The position numbers were made by a program, and so were the translations under genes. Source: an uncultured Eubacteriales bacterium (lineage in GTDB: Bacteria > Bacillota > Clostridia > Christensenellales > CAG-138). Taken from it: a stretch of DNA of 64,000 bases. Positions 16,470-24,673 of this stretch are shown piece after piece (position 1 is the first letter of the stretch; each line of letters begins with the position of its first letter). The notes under the pieces are model-generated. The model did not search any database. It was not told the DNA's origin and worked only from the letters and a program-made list of their open reading frames with translations. The stretch is from NCBI GenBank assembly GCA_900545265.1, contig UQYI01000012.1, forward strand, positions 1 to 64,000, read 5' to 3'.

Positions 16470-19400
16470 TTATACCCTATCCTCCGGCCCCTTGCAACGG
16501 ACCAAACCGGTCAAAAATTGTGGCATTTTCTTGACGAATTCCGCTGCGGTCCAATCTTTGATGCGGATCTGCACCTGGGGCGTTTCTCCGGAGACGAGCC
16601 GGGCCCCCTGTATGCCTCCCAGCCAGAGCAGCAGCCGCCCCCCATCGGGGGAAGCGGAGGGGTCGAATTTCAGCTGGGCCAGGCCGCTTTGGATCCGCAC
16701 GGCGCAAAGCCCCGCCCGGGCCCCCAGCGCCTTGATGAGGGAAAGACGCATAAGGGTCTCCACGCTTTCGGGCAAAGTGCCGAAGCGGTCGGTAAACTCC
16801 TCATACAGCTCCCCGTACTCCTCTTCTCCGGTGATCTCGGCAATGCGCTTGTACATGCCCATGCGCAGCAGCTCGTTGCCCACAAAGCTTTTGGGCACAA
16901 AGGCGTCCACCGGGGCGTCTACGGTGCACTCTATATCCGGAGCGGGGGCGTTGCCCCGGGCTTCCTCTACGGCGGAGCGGATGAGCTTGCAGTAATACTC
17001 ATAGCCGATATCCGTAATATGGCCATGCTGCTCTGCCCCCAGCAGGCTCCCGGCACCCCGGATCTCCAGATCCCGCATGGCTAACCGGAACCCCGCTCCA
17101 AACTGGGTGAATTCCCGTATGGCCAGCAGGCGCTTCTGGGCGGTTTCGGAAACGGCCTGCCCGGCGTTTACCGTAAAGTAGGCATAGGCCAGCCGGGAGG
17201 AGCGGCCCACCCGGCCCCGAAGCTGATACAGCTGGGCCAGCCCCAGCCTGTCCGCTTCCAGCACGATAAGGGTGTTGCAGTTGGGCACATCCACGCCGCT
17301 TTCCACAATGGTGCTGCAAAGGAGCAGATCATACTCCCGGTTGATAAAGGCGATCATGGTCTTTTCCAGCAGCTGCTCATGCATCTGGCCGTGGGCCATG
17401 GCCATGGAGCATTCCGGCACCAGTTCTCTGAGCCGGGAAAGGGTGTTTTCCATCCCCATGACCCGGTTGCTGATGACAAACACCTGCCCGCCCCGGCTCA
17501 GTTCCCGGCGGATGGCCGAGGCGATGAGAGCCGGGCTGAACTCCATTACATATGTTTCCACGGGGAAACGGTTTTCCGGGGGCGTTTCTATGGTGGAAAC
17601 ATCCCGTATGCCCGTCATGGCCATGTTCAGCGTCCGGGGGATGGGGGTGGCGGTCATGGTCAGCACGTCCACCTGCGAGCGCAGGGCCTTGAGCTGCTCC
17701 TTGTGGTTCACGCCGAAACGATGCTCCTCATCGATGATCAGCAGCCCCAGATCCTTGAACTTCACATCCTTGGCCAGCAGGGCGTGGGTGCCCACCACCA
17801 TGTCTATTTCCCCTTTGGCCAGGCGGCGCTTGACCTCCTCCCGTTCCTTGGGGGTCTGGAAGCGGCTCAGGCACCCCAGATGCACGGGGAATTCCTCAAA
17901 CCGGCCGGAGAGCGTGGCAAAATGCTGCTGGGCCAGAATGGTGGTGGGCACCAGAAAGGCCACCTGCTTCCCGTCCTGCACGGCCTTAAAGGCTGCCCGC
18001 AGGGCCACCTCTGTTTTGCCGTAGCCCACATCCCCGCACAAAAGCCGGTCCATGGGCCGGGGGCTTTCCATATCCTTCTTGATCTCGGCGATGCACTGGA
18101 GCTGATCCGGGGTCTCCTCATAAGGAAAGGCGCTTTCCAGCTTTTTCTGCCAGGGGGTATCCGGGCTGAAGGCGAAGCCCCTGACGCTGGTGCGCTTTGC
18201 ATACAGCTCCGCCAGATCAAAGGCCAGCTTTTTGGCGGCGGTCCGGGCCTTGCTTACCTTTTGCTGCCACTCTCCCCCGCCCAGTTTGGAAAGATTGGGG
18301 GTGCCTTCTTCCCCGGCACCCATGTATTTCTGGATCCTGTCCAGCTGATCCGTGGGGATATAGAGCTTGTCGCCGCCCTTGTAGACCAGCAGCAGGTAAT
18401 CCCGGGTGCTGTTCTGCACCGTCAGCTGTTCCACGCCCACGAACCGGCCGATACCGTGGGCTTCGTGGACCACATAATCCCCCACGGTCAGATCGGAAAA
18501 CTTCAGCCCGCTCTTTTTCTGCTTCCGGTGGGTCTGCTGCTTGCCGAACAGCTCCTCCTGAGAAAGGACGGTGAGCCGGCTCCCAGGCAGGCGGAAGCCC
18601 CGGGGCAAAGTGGTTTTGAGCACCAGCAGCGTCCCCTGAGCGGGCACGTTGGAAAGGGTGCTTTCCATCCGGCAGCTGAGCCCTTCCTCCTCCAGCTCCC
18701 GGAAAAGAAAGGCGGCGCCCTCCCCGGCAAACAGCAGCCGGGTCTCCCCCTTGTTCTGGCCCTGCTTCAGCTCCCGCTTCAGTTCCCCCATGTCCCCCAG
18801 ATAGGCGGGGGCATTCTCCCCCTCAAACTTCAGGGAGAAGGGGTGCTGAAACAGGGGGCTGGTGCGGAACAGGCTGTAAAACACAGCGGTGCGGGGGGTG
18901 GAAAGGCGCTTTTCCAGCTCGCCCGGGGGCAAAAGCAGCTCCTTCTGGCAGGGATGGCCCTTCCCCCGCTCCAGCAGTCCCGCTACGGATTCCATGCAGC
19001 TCAAAGAGAAGGCCTTGCCTTCGTCTGCAATGCGGCCCGGCTCCGTTAAAAAGAGCAGGGCGTCTTTGGGCAGATAGTCAAACAGGCAGCAGGCCTCTTT
19101 ATACAGCAGGGGCAAAAGTACATCGGCTCCCAAACAGGGCCGGCCCTGCTCCCAGCTTTCCCGCTGGGATTCAAAACCGGCGGCTTCCCCCAGCGCCTTC
19201 AGGGCTTTTTTCATTAAAGCCGGGGTCTGGGGCGTTTCAAAGGCCGGGGGCAGAAGGATGGAATCCGTCTGCTCTATGGAGCGCTGGGTGCTCTCGTCAA
19301 AGATCCGCAGCTGGTCTATTTCGTCTCCGTAAAATTCTATCCGGCAGGGGTGTTCCCGCTGGGGCGGGAATACATCCAGAATATCTCCCCGCAGGGCGCA

Positions 19401-19910
19401 TTGACCCGGCCCCTCCAGCATATCCACCCGTTCGTAGCCGCTGTCCACCAGGAATTTGAGCAGCGTGCGGGGAGGGATCTCCTCTCCGCGGCGCAGGCTT
19501 CGCAGACAGGAGAAAAAGGCCTCCGGGGGCGCCAGCCGCTCCATCAGGGCTCCGGCATGGGTGATGATCAGGCTGGGCATCCCCAAACACAGCCGGGACA
19601 GAACGCTCAGCCGCATGCTCCGCCGCTGGGCGCTGGCGGCCTGCACATGCACCAGGGGCATTTCACGGCACAAAAACAGCTGTACATCCTCCCGGTAGGT
19701 CTTTTCCTGCCGGTAAAGCTCCAGTGCGGCGGCTTCCGTATCCGTAACGATCAGACCGGTTTTTCCCCGGCTCATACTTCCCCACAGGGGCAGGCGGCAC
19801 CCTTCCGGGCAGGAGAATACCGCCGCCGGGCCGCGGCCCTCCTTCAGGGCGGTATCCAGACTCTTCCAGGCGGGGTCCTTTTCCAGCAGTGCAAATAAGG
19901 CGTCCATCAT
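16470..19910 (-). CDS. mfd: Transcription-repair coupling factor Mfd
   Basis: The 1146-residue protein has an N-terminal UvrB-like region, then the RNA-polymerase-interacting (CarD-like) domain at VGDYVVHEAHGIGRFVG, the RecG-like translocase with Walker A CGDVGYGKTEVALRAAF and DEEHRFGV, and the C-terminal TRCF domain. It displaces RNA polymerase stalled at lesions and recruits UvrA. I start at MMDALFALLEKD (19910), 8 bases after the pth stop; the open frame extends upstream inside pth but has no homology there. It is probably co-transcribed with pth. Confidence 0.96.
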   Translation of the reverse strand: MMDALFALLEKDPAWKSLDTALKEGRGPAAVFSCPEGCRLPLWGSMSRGKTGLIVTDTEAAALELYRQEKTYREDVQLFLCREMPLVHVQAASAQRRSMRLSVLSRLCLGMPSLIITHAGALMERLAPPEAFFSCLRSLRRGEEIPPRTLLKFLVDSGYERVDMLEGPGQCALRGDILDVFPPQREHPCRIEFYGDEIDQLRIFDESTQRSIEQTDSILLPPAFETPQTPALMKKALKALGEAAGFESQRESWEQGRPCLGADVLLPLLYKEACCLFDYLPKDALLFLTEPGRIADEGKAFSLSCMESVAGLLERGKGHPCQKELLLPPGELEKRLSTPRTAVFYSLFRTSPLFQHPFSLKFEGENAPAYLGDMGELKRELKQGQNKGETRLLFAGEGAAFLFRELEEEGLSCRMESTLSNVPAQGTLLVLKTTLPRGFRLPGSRLTVLSQEELFGKQQTHRKQKKSGLKFSDLTVGDYVVHEAHGIGRFVGVEQLTVQNSTRDYLLLVYKGGDKLYIPTDQLDRIQKYMGAGEEGTPNLSKLGGGEWQQKVSKARTAAKKLAFDLAELYAKRTSVRGFAFSPDTPWQKKLESAFPYEETPDQLQCIAEIKKDMESPRPMDRLLCGDVGYGKTEVALRAAFKAVQDGKQVAFLVPTTILAQQHFATLSGRFEEFPVHLGCLSRFQTPKEREEVKRRLAKGEIDMVVGTHALLAKDVKFKDLGLLIIDEEHRFGVNHKEQLKALRSQVDVLTMTATPIPRTLNMAMTGIRDVSTIETPPENRFPVETYVMEFSPALIASAIRRELSRGGQVFVISNRVMGMENTLSRLRELVPECSMAMAHGQMHEQLLEKTMIAFINREYDLLLCSTIVESGVDVPNCNTLIVLEADRLGLAQLYQLRGRVGRSSRLAYAYFTVNAGQAVSETAQKRLLAIREFTQFGAGFRLAMRDLEIRGAGSLLGAEQHGHITDIGYEYYCKLIRSAVEEARGNAPAPDIECTVDAPVDAFVPKSFVGNELLRMGMYKRIAEITGEEEYGELYEEFTDRFGTLPESVETLMRLSLIKALGARAGLCAVRIQSGLAQLKFDPSASPDGGRLLLWLGGIQGARLVSGETPQVQIRIKDWTAAEFVKKMPQFLTGLVRCKGPEDRV

Positions 19911-19917
19911 ATGGGTT

Positions 19918-20508
19918 TCAGCGGCTTTCCAGCCTGTTGCAGGCTTCATGTTTTTTGTTAAAGAGCATCTGGGCCCGATCCGTATGTCCGGAAACGATGA
20001 GCTCCGCCGCCTCGGCAGCGTGGGCATAGGCTTCCTCCAGCAGGGCCATCTCTCCTTTGCCGGGGCGCTTGAGCACAAAATCACGCAGCAGCAGGCTTTG
20101 GTCCTGCCCGCAGCCGATGCGTATGCGCACAAAGTTATCGCTGCCCAGGCAGGAAAGGATGCTCCGCAGACCGTTATGGGTGCCCGCAGAGCCCTTGCTC
20201 CGTATGCGCAGGCTCCCCAGGGGCAGCTCCACATCGTCTACCAGCACGATAAGCTTTTCCGGGGGAAGCTTGTAAAAGCCCATGACCTCCCGCAGACAGC
20301 TGCCGCTGAGATTCATATAGGTCTGGGGCTTGATGAGCAGCACTTTTTCCCCCTCAAAAAGGCCTTCCCCCACCAGTCCCTGAAAAGCTCTGGTGTGGAT
20401 CCGGATCCCCCAGCGGCGGGCCAGAGCGTCCAGCGCCATAAAGCCGATGTTGTGGCGGGTCCTGCTGTAGCTGAGTCCGGGGTTTCCCAGACCGGCGATG
20501 ATATACAT
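19918..20508 (-). CDS. pth: Peptidyl-tRNA hydrolase
   Basis: The 196-residue enzyme has the Pth motifs in order: GLGNPGLSYSRTRHNIGF (catalytic His about 20), KPQTYMNLSG and VVDD-type VLVDDVELPLGSLRIRSKGSAGTHNGLRS. It releases peptides from prematurely dropped peptidyl-tRNA. AGGAGGA lies upstream of the ATG at 20508. A much longer open frame continues upstream across the MATE gene, but that is an antisense artefact. mfd follows immediately. Confidence 0.96.
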   Translation of the reverse strand: MYIIAGLGNPGLSYSRTRHNIGFMALDALARRWGIRIHTRAFQGLVGEGLFEGEKVLLIKPQTYMNLSGSCLREVMGFYKLPPEKLIVLVDDVELPLGSLRIRSKGSAGTHNGLRSILSCLGSDNFVRIRIGCGQDQSLLLRDFVLKRPGKGEMALLEEAYAHAAEAAELIVSGHTDRAQMLFNKKHEACNRLESR

Positions 20509-20770
20509 GGGCGTTCCTCCTATGATATGTAAACAAATAAGTATACCACGTTTTTGCCCGGATTCAAAGACCGGGCTTTGGGGAAAGAGAATACGCAAAG
20601 CCGAAAGAATATATGCAGAGGGGCGGCGCTGCCGCCAGCCGGAAGCACAGCGCCGATCCTGCAAAGACGGCGGTGCGGGAGAATTTCCGGCGCAGAGGAA
20701 AGCGAAGGTTTCCATGGAAAAGGAGACGGAAAAGGAAAGCTTTTTTCCCTGAAAAACTTTATAAACCGCA
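20509..20770. other. Divergent intergenic region pth / MATE
   Basis: This 260-base stretch separates the divergent pth and MATE genes. Apart from the pth ribosome site at its left end I see no gene, terminator or convincing operator. Confidence 0.6.
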
Positions 20771-20799
20771 TTGACGAAAGGAACTTTCCCGGCTATACT
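20771..20799 (+). promoter_or_regulatory. Promoter of the second MATE gene, nearly leaderless
   Basis: TTGACG (20771-20776), 17 nt and TATACT (20794-20799). The ATG is at 20809, so the expected transcription start is only 2-3 nt before it, and no ribosome site exists within 20 bases. Confidence 0.8.
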
Positions 20800-20808
20800 G
20801 GCTAAGCT

Positions 20809-22176
20809 ATGGAAACGAAAATTGCCGCCAGCCGGGACTTGACCCAGGGGCCCATCTGGAAAAAACTGATTCTGTTCTTTTTGCCCATCGCTGCCAGCAC
20901 CTGGTTTCAGCAGCTGTATAATGCGGTGGATTCCATTATTGTGGGCCGGTTCGTGGGTACGGAAGCTCTGGCCGCTGTAGGAGGCAGCGCCGCCACTCTC
21001 ACCAATCTGGTCATAGGCTTCTTTACCGCCCTGACCGGCGGGGCCAGCGTGGTCATTGCCCAGCTGTACGGAGGGAAAAAGGAGGAACCGCTGCGCCGGG
21101 CCACGGGTACGGCCGTGCTGCTGTGCTTCCTGATCGGTCTGGTGCTGACGGGGATCTGCCTGATCTTTGTGCCCACCTTCCTGGTATGGCTCAAGACCCC
21201 CGCGGATACTTTGGCCGACGCTACCGACTATCTGCGGATCTATTTCTCCTGCTCGTCTGTGGTATTGGTGCTGAACATAGAATCCGGCATACTCCGGGCC
21301 GTAGGGGATTCCCGCAGGCCGTTTCTGTTTATGTTTGCCGCCTGCATTCTGAACATTGTGCTGGACTATGTGTTCGTAGTCTATCTCCATTGGAATGTAA
21401 AGGGCGTGGCCTATGCCACGGTACTTTCGCAGGTGCTGAATTTCCTGCTGCTGACGGCGAGCCTGCTGCGCACCCGGGAGGCCTATGGTCTGCGGTGGAA
21501 GGAGCTGCGGCTGGACGGAGGGCTGATCCGGCGGATGATGCGCATCGGTGTGCCTGCCAGCCTGGAAGCCAGCATGTACAATGTATCCAATATGGTCCTG
21601 CAGGTGGCCGTAAACAGCCTGAGCACGGTGGTGGTGGCTTCCTGGAGTCTTTCCACCAAGATAGACGGGTTCTACTGGGCCACCTCCAATGCGGCGGGCA
21701 TGGCCGTGATAAACTTTGTGGGGCAGAACTTCGGTGCCGGGAAGATGGATCGGGTCCACCGCTGCGCCAAGGTGGGCTTCCGGATTTTCCTGCCCATTAC
21801 CATTGTGCTGAGCACCATCATTCTGCTGGTGGCCCCCCATGTGCTGCCCACCTTCTCCAAGGACCCGGCAGTGGTGGAGACCACTTATAAACTCCTTCTG
21901 TACTTTGTACCCTTCTACTTTTTGTGGACAGCGGTGGAGATATTCTCCGGTACCCTCAAGGGCTGCGGGGTGGTAAAGCCCCCGGTGCTCATTACGGGCC
22001 TGGGCATCTGCGCCTTCCGGGTGATCTGGAAATATACGGCTTTTGCCATGCATCCCACGCTGCTGGTGCTGAGTATATGCTACGCCATCTCCTGGGCCAT
22101 CACTTCTGCTGCCATGTTCCTGTATTACAAGAAGGGAAACTGGCAGCAGCAAGCCCTGGAAGGGGCCTCTCTGTAA
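20809..22176 (+). CDS. MATE-family efflux transporter
   Basis: The 455-residue protein is a second MATE exporter with twelve predicted helices. It has ILFFLPIAASTWFQQLYNAVDSIIVGRFVG in the first half and MMRIGVPASLEASMYNVSNMVLQ with GQNFGAGKMDRV in the second. It is only distantly similar to the one at 10424. The promoter places transcription almost at the ATG and no Shine-Dalgarno is present, so it may be translated as a leaderless message. A terminator follows the stop. Substrate unknown. Confidence 0.92.
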   Translation: METKIAASRDLTQGPIWKKLILFFLPIAASTWFQQLYNAVDSIIVGRFVGTEALAAVGGSAATLTNLVIGFFTALTGGASVVIAQLYGGKKEEPLRRATGTAVLLCFLIGLVLTGICLIFVPTFLVWLKTPADTLADATDYLRIYFSCSSVVLVLNIESGILRAVGDSRRPFLFMFAACILNIVLDYVFVVYLHWNVKGVAYATVLSQVLNFLLLTASLLRTREAYGLRWKELRLDGGLIRRMMRIGVPASLEASMYNVSNMVLQVAVNSLSTVVVASWSLSTKIDGFYWATSNAAGMAVINFVGQNFGAGKMDRVHRCAKVGFRIFLPITIVLSTIILLVAPHVLPTFSKDPAVVETTYKLLLYFVPFYFLWTAVEIFSGTLKGCGVVKPPVLITGLGICAFRVIWKYTAFAMHPTLLVLSICYAISWAITSAAMFLYYKKGNWQQQALEGASL

Positions 22177-22189
22177 ACGAAAAACCGGT

Positions 22190-22217
22190 AAGCGCTCCTT
22201 CAGGAGCGCTTTTTTTG
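22190..22217 (+). terminator. Terminator of the second MATE gene
   Basis: AGCGCTCC (22191-22198) / GGAGCGCT (22203-22210) with a TTCA loop and a run of seven T. Confidence 0.92.
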
Positions 22218-22295
22218 CTTTTATACTGCCGGTTCGCAGACGGCTGTCCCTGCCTTTTGGGACGTGCCCGGCCGGGAGAATCGCCGGCTCCGATA

Positions 22296-22414
22296 GGGGG
22301 GATGCACGGCCGGTCCCCGGCCCGCAGGGTGTCCCTGCCTTTGGCCCTTCCGGGCCAAAGGTGCATCCCCGCCGCTTTCCCGCGGACTTCGTTTCGGCCG
22401 GGCAGCGTATACGG
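22296..22414. repeat. Three-hairpin intergenic element, variant B1
   Basis: The outer stem GGGGATGCAC pairs with GTGCATCCCC (22361-22370). Inside are GGCCGG/CCGGCC, GCAGGG/CCCTGC and CTTTGGCCC/GGGCCAAAG. GTATAC lies 3' at about 22407-22412. The closing stem sequence is different from the A copies, but the architecture is the same. Confidence 0.85.
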
Positions 22415-22476
22415 GGACAGAAAGCGAGCGGGGTTGCTCCTTTACGTCTCCTCTGCCCTTCTGCTTTGCGGCAATG

Positions 22477-22509
22477 AAAAAGCAGCCTCCTTTTCGGAAA
22501 GCTGCTTCC
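22477..22509 (-). terminator. Terminator of the CorC-like gene
   Basis: On the minus strand AAGCAGC pairs with GCTGCTT and is followed by a T tract. It lies 36 bases after the stop of the CorC-like gene. Confidence 0.75.
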
Positions 22510-22544
22510 GTATATGAGTGTCAGGAACCGGCGGGGCCCGGTGT

Positions 22545-23885
22545 TCAGGCTTCCTCGGGCTCCGGCCGGGGCTTCAGGTGCAGCAGGGCTTCTTCGATCT
22601 GGTGCTCCCGCACCTTTTTCACCTCAATGTGCATAAGGGGCAGCTCCAGCGAGATGTTCGCATCGTCATCTCCGGGCACGGTGCCCAGGGCGTCAAAGAC
22701 CAGCCCCGTCAGGGTATCATATTCCCCATCCTCCAGTTCCAGCCCCATAGCGGCTTCAATATCCCGCAGCTCGGCGTTGCCGGTGACCCGCCAGGTGGTT
22801 TCATCCAGCTGCTCTATGCGGGGTTCCGGGTCGTCTGCGGGGGCCGTTTCGCTGTGCAGATCCCCTACCAGCTCTTCCAGCAAGTCGTTCAGGGTCAGGA
22901 TCCCCACCATGCCGCCGTATTCATCCAGCACCACCGCCATGGACTGCCGTTTTTGCCGCATGTTGCGGAAAAGCACATCGGCCTTCACCGTTTCCGGCAC
23001 AAAATAGGGCTCCCGCAGGGCATGGGCCATAACGTTCTGGCGGCTTTTATCCTCCAGGCGGAAATAGTCCTTGGCGTTCAGGATACCAACCACATCGTCC
23101 GCCGTCTCGTTGCAGATAGGGTACAGGGTGTGGCGGGTGGAGTGGATGGTCTGGGCCCACTGTGCATCGCTGTCTTCCAGGAACAGCAGATCCACGTCCG
23201 TCCGGTGGGTGGCGATCTCCCCGGCTGTCAGATCATCAAATTCAAACACGTTCTGGATGAAGGTCTGCTCCTCCTTGTCGATGGTGCCCTTCTCTCCCCC
23301 GGCTTCCACCAGCATACGGATCTCCTCCTCGCTGGCCTCTTCTTCCTCCTCGTGGGGGTCAATGCCCAGCAGCCGCAGCACCCCGTTGGTGGATACGGAA
23401 AGGAGCCATACCACGGGCTTAAACAGTTTGGAGATGCCGCTCAGCAGCCCGGAGATGGCCAGAGCCACGGTTTCGGACTTTTTCATGGCGATGCGCTTGG
23501 GCACCAGTTCCCCGAAGATCAGAGTAAAATAAGACAGGATCAGTGTGATCAGAATAACGGCCAGGGTTTCCAGCGTCCCCCGGGAAATGCCTGTGACCCC
23601 CAGACCGATGAGCCAGTCTGCCAGCGGGCCGGAAAAACCGTCTGCGGCAAAGGCGCTGCCCAGAAAGCCCGACAGGGTGATGGCGATCTGAATGGTGGAA
23701 AGGAAGCGGGCCGGCTCCTCCGTCAGTTTCCGGAGTCGCCGGGCCTTTTTGCTGCCCTGCTCCGCCAGCTTTTCCAGCTTTGTTTCGCTGATGGAAAGCA
23801 CGGCGATCTCCGCACTGGCAAAGATGCCGTTCAGGGCAATGAGTATCACCTGTACCAAAAGTAAAATACCTATAGAATCGCGCAC
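22545..23885 (-). CDS. CNNM/CorC-type ion transport protein (DUF21, CBS pair, CorC_HlyC)
   Basis: The 446-residue protein has an N-terminal DUF21/CNNM membrane domain (three or four helices, with TLIFGELVPKRIAM), two CBS domains in the middle (HRTDVDLLFLEDS and AVVLDEYGGMVGILTLNDLLEELVGDL) and a CorC_HlyC domain at the end. Relatives such as Bacillus MpfA act in Mg2+ efflux; many are mislabelled hemolysins. It starts with GTG at 23885, 7 bases after AAAGAGG. A promoter, small frame and terminator-like hairpin lie in its 5' leader, which suggests control by transcription attenuation. Confidence 0.93.
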   Translation of the reverse strand: MRDSIGILLLVQVILIALNGIFASAEIAVLSISETKLEKLAEQGSKKARRLRKLTEEPARFLSTIQIAITLSGFLGSAFAADGFSGPLADWLIGLGVTGISRGTLETLAVILITLILSYFTLIFGELVPKRIAMKKSETVALAISGLLSGISKLFKPVVWLLSVSTNGVLRLLGIDPHEEEEEASEEEIRMLVEAGGEKGTIDKEEQTFIQNVFEFDDLTAGEIATHRTDVDLLFLEDSDAQWAQTIHSTRHTLYPICNETADDVVGILNAKDYFRLEDKSRQNVMAHALREPYFVPETVKADVLFRNMRQKRQSMAVVLDEYGGMVGILTLNDLLEELVGDLHSETAPADDPEPRIEQLDETTWRVTGNAELRDIEAAMGLELEDGEYDTLTGLVFDALGTVPGDDDANISLELPLMHIEVKKVREHQIEEALLHLKPRPEPEEA

Positions 23886-23936
23886 GATAAACCTCTTTCT
23901 GTATCAATATAAATCTCGTTTGAAGGAAAAATGCAA

Positions 23937-23991
23937 ACAAAAACGCAGGACCGGCCTGTGCTCTCCGTAAAGGAAGACAGACCTTTCCTGC
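23937..23991 (-). terminator. Terminator-like hairpin in the corC leader
   Basis: On the minus strand GCAGGA (from 23991) pairs with TCCTGC, GGTCTGT with ACAGGCC, and a smaller stem lies inside. GTTTTTG follows directly. It lies between a strong promoter and the CorC-like gene, so it is placed as an attenuator. Confidence 0.7.
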
Positions 23992-24060
23992 TTATATTTC
24001 GGCGCGGCTATGGCGAATGCTTCGTTTGGGGGGTATTGCGCTGCTACTGTCAGCGTCCAT
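23992..24060 (-). CDS. Possible 22-residue leader peptide upstream of corC
   Basis: The frame reads MDADSSSAIPPKRSIRHSRAEI and its stop codon abuts the base of the terminator hairpin. A strong AGGAGGTGAG lies upstream, but 13 bases from the ATG, which is long. No amino acid dominates as in classic leader peptides. The same RNA could instead be a folded ligand-sensing leader with the frame incidental. Confidence 0.4.
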   Translation of the reverse strand: MDADSSSAIPPKRSIRHSRAEI

Positions 24061-24097
24061 GGGGACTTTCTCACCTCCTGTATACATATTGTCCAAC

Positions 24098-24126
24098 AGT
24101 ATACAGAAAAGAGGAGCCTTTGTCAA
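24098..24126 (-). promoter_or_regulatory. Promoter of the corC leader
   Basis: TTGACA (24126-24121), 17 nt and TATACT (24103-24098) on the minus strand, one of the best promoters in the window. The -10 lies inside an inverted repeat CTGTATAC - 13 nt - GTATACAG (24078-24106), which could be an operator. Confidence 0.85.
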
Positions 24127-24240
24127 TCCCTCGGGCAGCCGGGGCGCTTGTACAGAAAAAACGCTTTTGTCCGCAGCTCTGACCGCCAGGAAGGACTTGC
24201 CAACGGGGAAAAAGAGGCTGTCCCGGTTTTAGGAAAGGTA

Positions 24241-24280
24241 CGATATTCTGTTAACAGAAGCGTGAATGTGCGGAATATCG
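24241..24280. promoter_or_regulatory. Inverted repeat, possible operator
   Basis: CGATATTC (24241-24248) and GAATATCG (24273-24280) are perfect 8-bp arms. A CTGTTAACAG palindrome overlaps the left arm. No promoter could be tied to it. Confidence 0.35.
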
Positions 24281-24404
24281 GGAACAGGACTCCCGCTCCG
24301 GGCTGGGCTTACGCTGCCTGCCGCCAGGAGAATACCTCCCGTCCCTCACGCTGCTGCCAGTGTCCTTACGCGCCGCTGACGGGGGTCGCCCGGCCGCCGG
24401 GGGA

Positions 24405-24500
24405 GGGGCGCACTGCGTGCCTGGCGGCACGCCTGCGGGGCGGATGCTCCGCAGAGTTCCGGCGGTTCCGCCGGAACGTGCGCCCCGGGGTGCCGTATAC
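24405..24500 (-). repeat. Three-hairpin intergenic element, copy A3 (inverted)
   Basis: The outer stem GGGGCGCAC (24405-24413) pairs with GTGCGCCCC (24478-24486). Hairpins GCGTGCC/GGCACGC, a CTGCGGGGC type (imperfect) and GTTCCGGCGG/CCGCCGGAAC come in reverse order to copies A1 and A2. GTATAC is at 24495-24500. Confidence 0.85.
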
Positions 24501-24543
24501 GAACCTGACCTCCGGCTCCTCCGTTCCGATAATATAAGATCAG

Positions 24544-24578
24544 GGGCAATATCTTTTGCCCGGCAGGGATGGTATACT
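24544..24578 (+). promoter_or_regulatory. Promoter region of the tryptophanase-like gene
   Basis: An extended -10 (TGG-TATACT, 24573-24578) lies 12 bases after an inverted repeat GGGCAA - 6 nt - TTGCCC (24544-24561). The repeat occupies the -35 position and could be an activator or repressor site. The leader to the start codon is about 90 nt. Confidence 0.55.
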
Positions 24579-24673
24579 TGAAAACGGATGAATCATACTG
24601 TCCGCCAGTCAAGGGGACGTCTGGCCCGTTGATGACCGGGGTATCTTCAAATACACACTTGGAGGTCAGTATC

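Noticed and set aside
19911..20234. Upstream extension of the mfd frame into pth
   Set aside because: It overlaps pth in another frame and has no homology; the start after the pth stop gives the normal Mfd length.
20509..22152. Long N-terminal extension of the pth frame
   Set aside because: It runs antisense to the MATE gene. Pth similarity, length and the AGGAGGA site all place the start at 20508.
24588..24632. Small frame MNHTVRQSRGRLAR as a tnaC-like leader peptide
   Set aside because: It has no Trp codon, no ribosome site and no downstream terminator, unlike known tna leaders.
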